NCBI GenBank assembly: GCA_949289215.1
Contig: CASENC010000018.1
Span: forward strand, 1-64,000
Source of the DNA: an uncultured Bacteroidales bacterium
Lineage (GTDB): Bacteria; Bacteroidota; Bacteroidia; Bacteroidales; Muribaculaceae
Direction: 5' to 3'
DNA length: 64,000 bases
Within the stretch, counting starts at the first letter, position 1. Each line of letters starts with the position of its first letter. Made by a program: the position numbers and the translations under genes. Below are positions 35,872-43,478 of the stretch, piece after piece. Below the pieces are notes generated by a model that ran no database searches, was not told the DNA's origin, and saw nothing but the letters and a program-made list of their open reading frames with translations.

Positions 35872-37524
35872 TTAACAGTGCTTGTTGCGGATTTCCACGC
35901 GGCGTATTTTGCCGCTGATGGTCTTGGGTAACTCATCGACAAACTCTACCACTCGCGGGTATTTGTAAGGAGCGGTGGTGTGCTTCACGTGGTCTTGTAT
36001 TTCTTTCACGAGTTCGGGGCCTTCTTTGCCTTTATATTCTTTCGATAGCACAATGGTGGCTTTTACCACTTGCCCGCGTATCTCGTCGGAAACGCCGGTG
36101 ATGGCGCATTCCACCACGGCGGGATGCGTCATCAGTGCCGATTCCACCTCGAAGGGGCCTATGCGGTATCCGCTCGACTTGATGACATCATCTTTACGCC
36201 CTATGAACCAGTAATAGCCATCTTCGTCGCGCCAGGCCACATCGCCGGTGTGGTAAATGTCGTCGTGGTATTGTTGGTGCGTCAGTTCCGGGTCGCGGTA
36301 GTATTCTTTGAATAGACCTACGGGTCGCTTGCCGTGTGTCTTCACCACTATTTCGCCCTCTTCGCCGTCTTCGGCCCAGCGGCCGTCGGATGTGAGCAGC
36401 GCGATGTCGTAAACAGGGCCTTTTTTCCCCATCGAGCCGGGACGCGGTTCCACCCAAGGGTATGTGCCTATGGTTACCGTGGTTTCGGTTTGCCCGTATG
36501 CTTCCATCAGTTTTATCCCGGTGAGCTTGTACCACTCGTCATACACGCTTGGGTTCAATGCCTCGCCTGCAATGGTGCAATACTTCAGGGTGGAGAGGTC
36601 GAATTGGGTGAGGTCTTCACGAATAAGGAAGCGGAACACCGTGGGTGGAGCGCAGAACGATGTGATGCCGTAGTTGTGTATCATGTGCAGCACGTCCACG
36701 GGCTTGAATTTTTCGAAATCATATACAAACACGTTGGCACCCACGAGCCATTGTCCGTAGTATTTGCCCCACACGGCTTTTCCCCAACCGGTGTCGGCAA
36801 GAGTGAAGTGCAGGCTGTCCTCATCGAGGTTGTGCCAATATTTTGCGGTGATTATGTGCCCTAACGGGTAGGTGAAGGTGTGCGCCACCATCTTCGGTTC
36901 ACCGGTTGTGCCCGATGTGAAATACATCAATGAGATGTCGTCGTTGTCATTGACAAATTCCGGGCGCACAAATTCCGGAGCTTCTTCGCAGCCCCGGTTG
37001 AAATCTTCCCATCCTTCGGGTATTTCAGGGCCTATCGATATGACCCGTTTCACCGACGGAGATTGCGGCAGGGCGCGGTTGATGTGTTCCACCACTATGT
37101 CGTCGCCCACGGCCACTATGGCCTTGATGTCGGCGGCGTTGGCGCGGTAAATGATGTCTTTCTCGGTGAGCAGGTGCGTTGCGGGTATCACCGTCGCCCC
37201 AATCTTGTGTAAGGCTGTGATGGCAATCCAGAACTGGTAACGGCGTTTCATTATTAGCATCACCATGTCGCCGTGGCCTATGCCGAGTTGCGTGAAATAT
37301 GATGCTGCCTTGTCGCTTTCGCGCTTTATGTCGGCAAAGGTGAATTGCCTTGACTCTCCTTGTTCGTTCACCCATAGCAGGGCTTTCTTTTCGGGAGCTA
37401 TGCGCGCCCATTCGTCAACCACGTCATATGCGAAATTGAAATTATCGGGCACATTGATGTGGAAGTTCTGCATGAAGTCCTCATAGGAACTGAAGTCTAT
37501 TTTGTCAAGAAATTTTTCTAACAT
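35872..37524 (-). CDS. AMP-forming acyl-CoA synthetase
   Basis: 550 residues from the ATG at 37524. The ANL-superfamily core is complete: MYFTSGTTGEPKMV (P-loop-like, about 185-200), EAYGQTETT, YHTGDVAWRDEDGYYWFIGRKDD and the catalytic Lys of PKTISGKIRR at the C-terminus. It activates a carboxylic acid to an acyl-AMP, then to the CoA thioester. Overall it resembles medium-chain/acetyl-type synthetases; the chain length is not fixed by sequence. It is paired with the XRE-cupin regulator upstream. Confidence 0.9.
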   Translation of the reverse strand: MLEKFLDKIDFSSYEDFMQNFHINVPDNFNFAYDVVDEWARIAPEKKALLWVNEQGESRQFTFADIKRESDKAASYFTQLGIGHGDMVMLIMKRRYQFWIAITALHKIGATVIPATHLLTEKDIIYRANAADIKAIVAVGDDIVVEHINRALPQSPSVKRVISIGPEIPEGWEDFNRGCEEAPEFVRPEFVNDNDDISLMYFTSGTTGEPKMVAHTFTYPLGHIITAKYWHNLDEDSLHFTLADTGWGKAVWGKYYGQWLVGANVFVYDFEKFKPVDVLHMIHNYGITSFCAPPTVFRFLIREDLTQFDLSTLKYCTIAGEALNPSVYDEWYKLTGIKLMEAYGQTETTVTIGTYPWVEPRPGSMGKKGPVYDIALLTSDGRWAEDGEEGEIVVKTHGKRPVGLFKEYYRDPELTHQQYHDDIYHTGDVAWRDEDGYYWFIGRKDDVIKSSGYRIGPFEVESALMTHPAVVECAITGVSDEIRGQVVKATIVLSKEYKGKEGPELVKEIQDHVKHTTAPYKYPRVVEFVDELPKTISGKIRRVEIRNKHC

Positions 37525-37571
37525 TTTTATAGAAAGTATAATCAAATAAGTAAATTGGTAAGGTAGGCAGT

Positions 37572-37595
37572 GGAGACGCAGCACGCCACGTCTCT
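37572..37595. repeat. short GAGACG palindrome
   Basis: GGAGACG (37572-37578) and CGTCTC (37589-37594) flank GCAGCACGCCA. A related GTAGAGACG...CGCGTCT sequence is found near 22025-22050. This looks like a short dispersed intergenic palindrome. Confidence 0.45.
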
Positions 37596-37637
37596 ACAGC
37601 CATCGTATAAACAAAATTGATGTTTATGCCCGGAATA

Positions 37638-38195
37638 TCATGAAATTATGGCGAGGAAACGCACCGGCTTGTTGTCGAGGGCGCGCATACGGTGGGGCAG
37701 TGCCGAGTTGAAGATGATGCTGTCGCCGGTTTCGAGCGTGAAAGTGTTTCCGGCTATTTGTATCTCCATGCGTCCTTCCACCACATAGTTAAATTCCTGC
37801 CCGTCGTGGGTGTTGTAGTTGCCGCGAGGCTGTTCGCTCGGTTCCACGGTTACCATGTAGGGGTTGATTACCTTGTTTGAAAATCCGGCGGCAAGGGCTT
37901 CGTAGCTGTAAGCCTTTGAGCGTTCCACGCTCACGCCGTTGCCGCGGCGGGTGACGAAGTAGCTGCTCATCTTGGGTTCCTCGCCGAAGAGTATTGCAGG
38001 CAGTTCCACCCCGAACTTGTGGGCGAGAGTGCGCACAAAGCTCACCGGAATGTCGGCAGTGCCGTTTTCATAGGCGCGGTAAGTGTCGCAGTCGATGCCA
38101 CACACGTTGGCCACTTCCTCGGCACTCATGTCCAAAGCCTCGCGCAGTCCCTTGAGCCGCTTGGCCACATCTTCGATGTTTTCGATTTTTGTCAT
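37638..38195 (-). CDS. XRE-cupin transcriptional regulator
   Basis: 185 residues. A helix-turn-helix of the XRE type (about 12-68: LKGLREALDMSAEEVANVCGID, YRAYENGTADIP) and a C-terminal cupin (about 110-183: NTHDGQEFNYVVEGRMEIQI, GDSIIFNSALPHRM) that probably binds a small metabolite. It precedes the acyl-CoA synthetase by about 110 nt in the same direction, an arrangement seen widely in Bacteroidales, so it likely controls that gene and itself. An inverted repeat TTAACA-N7-TGTTAA lies at 38224-38242. Confidence 0.9.
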   Translation of the reverse strand: MTKIENIEDVAKRLKGLREALDMSAEEVANVCGIDCDTYRAYENGTADIPVSFVRTLAHKFGVELPAILFGEEPKMSSYFVTRRGNGVSVERSKAYSYEALAAGFSNKVINPYMVTVEPSEQPRGNYNTHDGQEFNYVVEGRMEIQIAGNTFTLETGDSIIFNSALPHRMRALDNKPVRFLAIIS

Positions 38196-38582
38196 ATCTG
38201 TAATATGTTATTTTGTTTCTTTGTTAACATTTTAAGTGTTAAACAGTAGCTTGAAAACCGTGTTTCTTAACTGCTTTGAAGCAAATATATTGAAAATGGA
38301 AACACATAGGAAAACAATTTAAGAAAAAAGAATATTTTTTTACCTATTTATGGCACGCATTGCCCTCAAGTGTGCAAAAATATGCACATAACCGCCTGAT
38401 GTGTGCTGATTTAAGTGCGGTTTTTATCGTTCCGGTCAGGTTAAAAATAGGTTTTATAAAAATTGCAATAAATGCAAAGAAAACAACAAAATAGTCGCAA
38501 AGAAAAATTGATAAAAATTATAAAAATAAAGATATTAATTCATATCTTTGAATGAAATTAATCCAATAAAAAGGATTTTGTC
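38196..38582. other. intergenic region between the XRE-cupin regulator and the RHS gene
   Basis: Divergent control region. It contains the TTAACA-N7-TGTTAA inverted repeat (38224-38242), a minus-strand TATATTTG (38289-38282) for the regulator, a plus-strand TATCTTTG (38543-38550) for the RHS gene, and otherwise AT-rich sequence with no gene. Confidence 0.5.
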
Positions 38583-41500
38583 ATGAAAAAGCCCGGTTTT
38601 ATATTACATTTGTTGTTTGTGGTGCTGCCGTTGCTTGCAAGCGGGCAGCAGGCCGGGCATAATTACGTGATGGCGCGAACCATGCTCAGCGAGGATGGCA
38701 CGGATTATTATGACGAAATTACGTATTACGACGGATACGGCTACCCGTATGAGACCGTCAAGAAAGGTGCGGCAGGCGGCGGTGGCAACATAGCGGCGGT
38801 GCTGCGATACGACCGCAGCCGTCGGGTTGCCGAGGAGTGGCTGCCGATGGCCGTCAGCCAGGATTACGTGACACCGGCGGAGTTCTATTCCGCCGCCCGC
38901 TCCTCGACGGGCGACAGCTACCCATACGCCCGTTACGGCTATGAAAATTCGCCGTCGGGCCGCCTCACAAGCCTGCATACCCCGGGAGAGGACTACGTTC
39001 AATGCCCGGCACTGGTAGCATACGGCACCAACACCACCTCGGGCGACTACAGCTGCACCCGTTACGAGGCAACCGACGGAGAGGTGAAAGCTTGCGGGAA
39101 CTACCCGCCGGGGCTGCTGCGCACCGTCACCGCCACCGACGAGGACGGGCGCGTGGCCATATCGTTCACCGACCACACGGGCCGCAAGGTGCTCAACCGC
39201 CGCGTGACGCGCGAGGGTAACCTCGACACATATTACGTGCATGACCGGTGCGGAAGGCTCGCATTCGTGCTGCAGCCCATGTACTCGCTGGAGCCCGACC
39301 TGGAGCGGTACGCCTTCGCCTACGAGTACGACTCCAGGGGGCGCTGCACCTCAAGCCGCCTGCCGGGGGCCGAGCCAGTGGCATACGTCTATGACAGCGG
39401 CACACAGCCGGTGTTCACGCAGGACGGCAACCGCCGCAGGCACGGGGTGTGGCTATTCACCTTCCGCGACGGGGCCGGGCGGGTGGTGCTCACCGGCGAG
39501 TGCGCCTCCGTTCCCGACGGCATCTCGGACATGGCTGTCAGGGCCGAGTGGGATGCGTCGGGCGGCATCGACGGCTCGGGCTACAGCGTGAACGTGACCC
39601 TGGAAGATGCCACGGTGCTGACCGCCGACTACTACGACAGCTACTATTTCACCGGCCTGCCGCGGTTCAAGGGCAAGCGCAGCATATTCAAGACGAGGGC
39701 GGAGGAGGCCGCTGGGCTGCGCACCGGCGGCATGACGCGCATCCTTGGCAGCGACTCGGTGCTGCTGCAGCTCGTGGAATACGATGCCAAGAGGCGACCA
39801 ATAAGAGAAATAGCCACCAACCACCTGTCGGGACACGACATGACGCGGACTACATACACCTTCAGCGGCAGCCCAGCCACGGTCAAGCGTGTCCATAGCA
39901 GCCGCTACCTGCCGCAGCCGGTGACGCACACCGTCGCCTACACCTACGACGGCGTGGGCCGCCCGGCGACGGCCATGCTGACGCTGCCCGACGGGACCAT
40001 GCGGCAGCTTGCCGCATACGGCTACGACGGCCTCGGGCGCACGGGCTCGGAACGGCTCGGCGGCACGGTGGAGACCGCCTACGGCTACACTTTGCAGGGC
40101 TGGCGGCAGACGTCGAGCAACGCTGTGCACTACCAGCGGCTCGCCTACGGCCCCGACGGGTACGTCACGCAGAAGTCCGACACCTACCGCCGCGCGAGCG
40201 TCGCCGAGAGCTACAGCTATGACGATGCCGGCCGTCTGGTGGCCTTCGAGAGCGAATATAAGGGTCACCCCGGCCTGCTGCCCGATTTCGGCAGTACCTT
40301 CGACGGGGCCGTCTGGTGGCCTGTTCTCAGTGAAAATGTCGAACTGCGTGTTGATGGCAGCTACATCTACGACGCCAACGGGAACATCACGCATTACAGC
40401 CGCCTACACTCCAATAAGCCGGAGGGCGCATCGGGCTACTTCGTCTCGAACTGGCAGGTCGAAGACCTGCTCATGGTTTACGACGGCAACCAGTTGAAGT
40501 CGGCCGACAACCATGCCGAGTTCCCAGACAGCCTGTACGTACGCACCCAGTTCCAGGACCGTGTGCAGAACGAGGTCGAATACGCCTACGATGCCAACGG
40601 CAACATGACTCGCGACGCAAACAAGGGGATAACCCAAATAACTTACAACAGCCTCGGCCTGCCCAGTTGGACATACTTCGGCCTTAGCAACGCCGTCGCG
40701 GCGGAATACGATGCCCGCGGGCGAAAGCTCGCAGCGGTTCATAGCACCGGCAAGCCATACGATTTTATAAAATACCCCGGCCTGCGCGACTCCCTGCCAC
40801 TTACGCTTGAACCCATCGACACGATAATTTTTCGACCGCCGTTCTTTGGGAAAAAGAGCATCGGCGGTATCGGCAGTGACATTATGTTATGGCCAATGGG
40901 GCAGCCATATATACCCGCCGACACCACCCTTGAACGCCACTACTGCGGCGGATACGTGTACGAGAACGGGCGGCTCGACCGGCTGGAGCTGCCGCCATGG
41001 GGTTACGTGCGCCACGACAGCCTGTATAGCTACGTCCGAGACTTCCGCGGCGACGTGGTGGCGGTAGTCGGCCCCGGCGGCGAGCCGGTGGAGACGACCG
41101 GCTACGACCCCTACGGCGCGATGGCGTGGGCCGATGGCGACGTGCAGCCACGCAAGCACGCCGGCAAGGAGTGGGACTCGACCCACGGCCTCGAACTCTA
41201 CGACTTCGGCGCGCGCCACCTCGACCCGGTCCTGGGCCGCTTCATCACGCCCGACCCCGCCGCACACCAGTACCCCTCCATCTCCCCCTACGCCTACTGC
41301 GCCGCCAATCCTCTCCGCTACTCCGACCCCACGGGGAAATATATAGTAGGTATTGACGGATTACCGATAGATTATGAAAAAGAAACTGGATGGTCAGAAA
41401 ACACTACTCAAGATATGATAACGGTAGGTAATGCTATGATGATGACTAATACAGGAACACAAGTTCTAAATGATATGCTCGTAAGACCGTATCCAATAAC

Positions 41501-41888
41501 TGTAATGCTTGACCCCAACAGATATATTCCGAAAATGGGGGAAACCAATACAGTAACACAAACAATTGATGGGAAAAGATACTTTTACAGTGCTGAGATT
41601 AGATTGTTTAACAATGTAATCTCCGATGAGACCAAAGAATACAATGACCCTCAGTATAATGCATCGGTAGATCCTGACAATGTTGCAGCAAATGCACTAT
41701 ATAAGGATTTAAAACCTACATTTGAGCAAGTGCTAGGAGCTGTTTCTAGTCATGAAGGTACACATGCGACACAAGAAAGTGCCAATTCATTGTATGTGAA
41801 CAAAAAAGATGCGGAAAAATCTGCACAACAGATAGAAATAAAAGTTATAGAGGAACTCTTAGATGAAGAAAATGAACAATTAAAATAA
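38583..41888 (+). CDS. Sec-exported RHS-repeat protein with HEXXH C-terminal tip
   Basis: 1101 residues. Signal peptide (MKKPGFILHLLFVVLPLLASG), a DUF6443-like N-terminal part, YD/RHS repeats (for example YDANGNITHYS, YDANGNMTRD, YDARGRKLAAVHS) and an RHS core ending (GARHLDPVLGRFITPDP, then NPLRYSDPTGK, about 840-918). The DNA up to about 41,338 is GC-rich (one sampled 60-nt line is 68%), after which it becomes AT-rich (a sampled line is 38%). The last 180 residues are a separate domain with HEGTH (H1057, E1058, H1061), a zinc-metallopeptidase-type motif, and a charged helical end. This is the build of a polymorphic toxin with an exchangeable tip. Toxicity is inferred; no T6SS genes are near. 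Confidence 0.85.
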   Translation: MKKPGFILHLLFVVLPLLASGQQAGHNYVMARTMLSEDGTDYYDEITYYDGYGYPYETVKKGAAGGGGNIAAVLRYDRSRRVAEEWLPMAVSQDYVTPAEFYSAARSSTGDSYPYARYGYENSPSGRLTSLHTPGEDYVQCPALVAYGTNTTSGDYSCTRYEATDGEVKACGNYPPGLLRTVTATDEDGRVAISFTDHTGRKVLNRRVTREGNLDTYYVHDRCGRLAFVLQPMYSLEPDLERYAFAYEYDSRGRCTSSRLPGAEPVAYVYDSGTQPVFTQDGNRRRHGVWLFTFRDGAGRVVLTGECASVPDGISDMAVRAEWDASGGIDGSGYSVNVTLEDATVLTADYYDSYYFTGLPRFKGKRSIFKTRAEEAAGLRTGGMTRILGSDSVLLQLVEYDAKRRPIREIATNHLSGHDMTRTTYTFSGSPATVKRVHSSRYLPQPVTHTVAYTYDGVGRPATAMLTLPDGTMRQLAAYGYDGLGRTGSERLGGTVETAYGYTLQGWRQTSSNAVHYQRLAYGPDGYVTQKSDTYRRASVAESYSYDDAGRLVAFESEYKGHPGLLPDFGSTFDGAVWWPVLSENVELRVDGSYIYDANGNITHYSRLHSNKPEGASGYFVSNWQVEDLLMVYDGNQLKSADNHAEFPDSLYVRTQFQDRVQNEVEYAYDANGNMTRDANKGITQITYNSLGLPSWTYFGLSNAVAAEYDARGRKLAAVHSTGKPYDFIKYPGLRDSLPLTLEPIDTIIFRPPFFGKKSIGGIGSDIMLWPMGQPYIPADTTLERHYCGGYVYENGRLDRLELPPWGYVRHDSLYSYVRDFRGDVVAVVGPGGEPVETTGYDPYGAMAWADGDVQPRKHAGKEWDSTHGLELYDFGARHLDPVLGRFITPDPAAHQYPSISPYAYCAANPLRYSDPTGKYIVGIDGLPIDYEKETGWSENTTQDMITVGNAMMMTNTGTQVLNDMLVRPYPITVMLDPNRYIPKMGETNTVTQTIDGKRYFYSAEIRLFNNVISDETKEYNDPQYNASVDPDNVAANALYKDLKPTFEQVLGAVSSHEGTHATQESANSLYVNKKDAEKSAQQIEIKVIEELLDEENEQLK

Positions 41889-41894
41889 TAGCTT

Positions 41895-42413
41895 ATGAAA
41901 CTAATCACAATATTTCTATTGACCATTGCCATTGCCTTTGGAATGGCATCGGCAAAAGGTGCAACATCGGAGGTGGGACAAACATCACTTCCAGAGCTAA
42001 AGGAGTATGACCATCCTGTTTTTCAGGACTTGCTGATAATACTTAAAGAGTATCAGCATGGCAGAGATTTGCAACCGTACATCCTTTTTTATGATTTGCT
42101 GAAACAAAAGGACGTGAGCTTTGACGAAGTGCTGGCAAATAATTTTGGCATATACCAATTTCAGTATGCAGGTTTGATGGACGGAGGCAACTTTATTCTC
42201 ATACGTGATAATAACTCTTACGATGTGTTTAATGAATTTGACACATATTCCATTGTAAAGCACTTGTATGAAGTAAAGGGTAACTATCCTGAACTAATGA
42301 CTACCTCTACTATGAAAAAGTACCTTAAAGCCTTGGACGGAGTATCGGGCTCTCGTTCATTTTTCAAATATATTTTCTTTGGCCGGTTTAGGTTTCAGAT
42401 TATCAATTACTAA
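41895..42413 (+). CDS. small exported protein, candidate immunity protein 1
   Basis: 172 residues starting 6 nt after the RHS stop. Signal peptide (about 1-20, MKLITIFLLTIAIAFGMASA). The centre contains NNFGIYQF (FGIY at 84-87), then NFILIRDNN and DTYSIVKHLYEV. The same spaced pattern is in the next gene, so the two are probably diverged copies. It is AT-rich like the toxin tip. Immunity is inferred from position and size; I recognise no family. Confidence 0.7.
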   Translation: MKLITIFLLTIAIAFGMASAKGATSEVGQTSLPELKEYDHPVFQDLLIILKEYQHGRDLQPYILFYDLLKQKDVSFDEVLANNFGIYQFQYAGLMDGGNFILIRDNNSYDVFNEFDTYSIVKHLYEVKGNYPELMTTSTMKKYLKALDGVSGSRSFFKYIFFGRFRFQIINY

Positions 42414-42426
42414 CAGCCTCATTTAT

Positions 42427-42915
42427 ATGAAACAAATATTTGCATTATTATTAATCATATTTGGCATAACTTCAAGTTACGCCGAATTGAGAGACTCTGC
42501 CATATACAGCAACTTGTATAAGGCCTTGCGATATAAAGAGATTATTGGCAACAGATACGATGATTTCAAATCAGAAAATGATTATCAACAAATAATATAT
42601 ATATCCTCTTTGGAAAGCCCCAATGTGAGGCTATACGATTTCCCCGAAAAAACAAGATTTGGCATATATCGCATAAGTGCATATAATTTATCGGTCAATT
42701 TAGATCATCTTATATTAATAAAGTACAGAGATGAATGTGTCTTGTACTATTACTATGACTTATATTCAATGTTAAGGCAATTATTGCATATAAATGAAAC
42801 AGACAACAAGACTTTGCCTGATGACAAATTATTATATTATGTAGAATTATTGGTAAAAGACAATGATTCATTTAAAATCGGCACTATAAACATACATAAT
42901 ATGATAACTCGATGA
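42427..42915 (+). CDS. small exported protein, candidate immunity protein 2
   Basis: 162 residues from the ATG at 42427, 13 nt after the preceding stop; an upstream in-frame extension to 42379 overlaps that gene and lacks the signal peptide. Signal peptide about 1-19 (MKQIFALLLIIFGITSSYA). FGIY at 78-81, LILIKYRDE and DLYSMLRQLLHI match the order in the previous protein. No family recognised. About 170 nt of AT-rich DNA without a gene follows. Confidence 0.65.
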   Translation: MKQIFALLLIIFGITSSYAELRDSAIYSNLYKALRYKEIIGNRYDDFKSENDYQQIIYISSLESPNVRLYDFPEKTRFGIYRISAYNLSVNLDHLILIKYRDECVLYYYYDLYSMLRQLLHINETDNKTLPDDKLLYYVELLVKDNDSFKIGTINIHNMITR

Positions 42916-43084
42916 CAAATGAATCTTACCGCATAGCGGTTATTGCAGTAATTATGACTGCTAAATGAAAATATTGTCAAACCACTTTCCGCAATTTGGC
43001 AGCATACTATAGAACCTTATCGTGGCAAACAAAAAATATTATTGCCGGATTGATGTATAATCATTAACAATTTAATAAACCTAT

Positions 43085-43330
43085 ATGAACAGAGCGTTTT
43101 TGACATTGATTTTGGCCTTGATGGCTGTTACGAGTTTCGCGCAGGTTCCTGTGCTGACGGCTGGCGGCCATTTGCCGCGAGGCGGAGACAGAATTGAACG
43201 GTACTGCATAGATTATGTGCTGCCGGGCGACAGCGGACGCAATGTGCTGTGGGACAAGAGCGGGCTGGACGCGGAATATACCTTGAGCCGAGATGTGGAT
43301 GGTGGTGCAAACGGTTTGATTGTTTTATAA
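43085..43330 (+). pseudogene. truncated N-terminal fragment of an RHS-partner-like exported protein
   Basis: 81 residues: signal peptide (MNRAFLTLILALMAVTSFAQ) and then GGDRIERYCIDYVLPGDSGRN and VLWDKSGLD, which looks like the start of the large exported proteins often encoded beside RHS genes in Bacteroidetes. It stops abruptly after VDGGANGLIVL. Its GC content resembles the RHS body and not the AT-rich DNA on its left. It is probably the remnant of a larger gene; a real small secreted protein is possible. Confidence 0.5.
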
Positions 43331-43478
43331 TGGTCATTTTTACAGGTTTAATTATAATGATGCTGTTTTTAACGTTTTTGTCTTAGGGAATTAGATTATT
43401 ATACATATCTTTGCCAAAATGAATTGCCCGCCGGCAGGCGGGGTGCTACTGATTTACTACTGATACTATTTGCGAATA

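Noticed and set aside
39453..40394. 313-codon minus-strand frame inside the RHS gene
   Set aside because: High GC makes long antisense frames common; the plus strand has clear RHS repeats in order.
38583..42915. Type VI secretion association for the RHS protein
   Set aside because: There is no PAAR, VgrG/Hcp or sheath gene in the window, and the protein has a Sec signal peptide.
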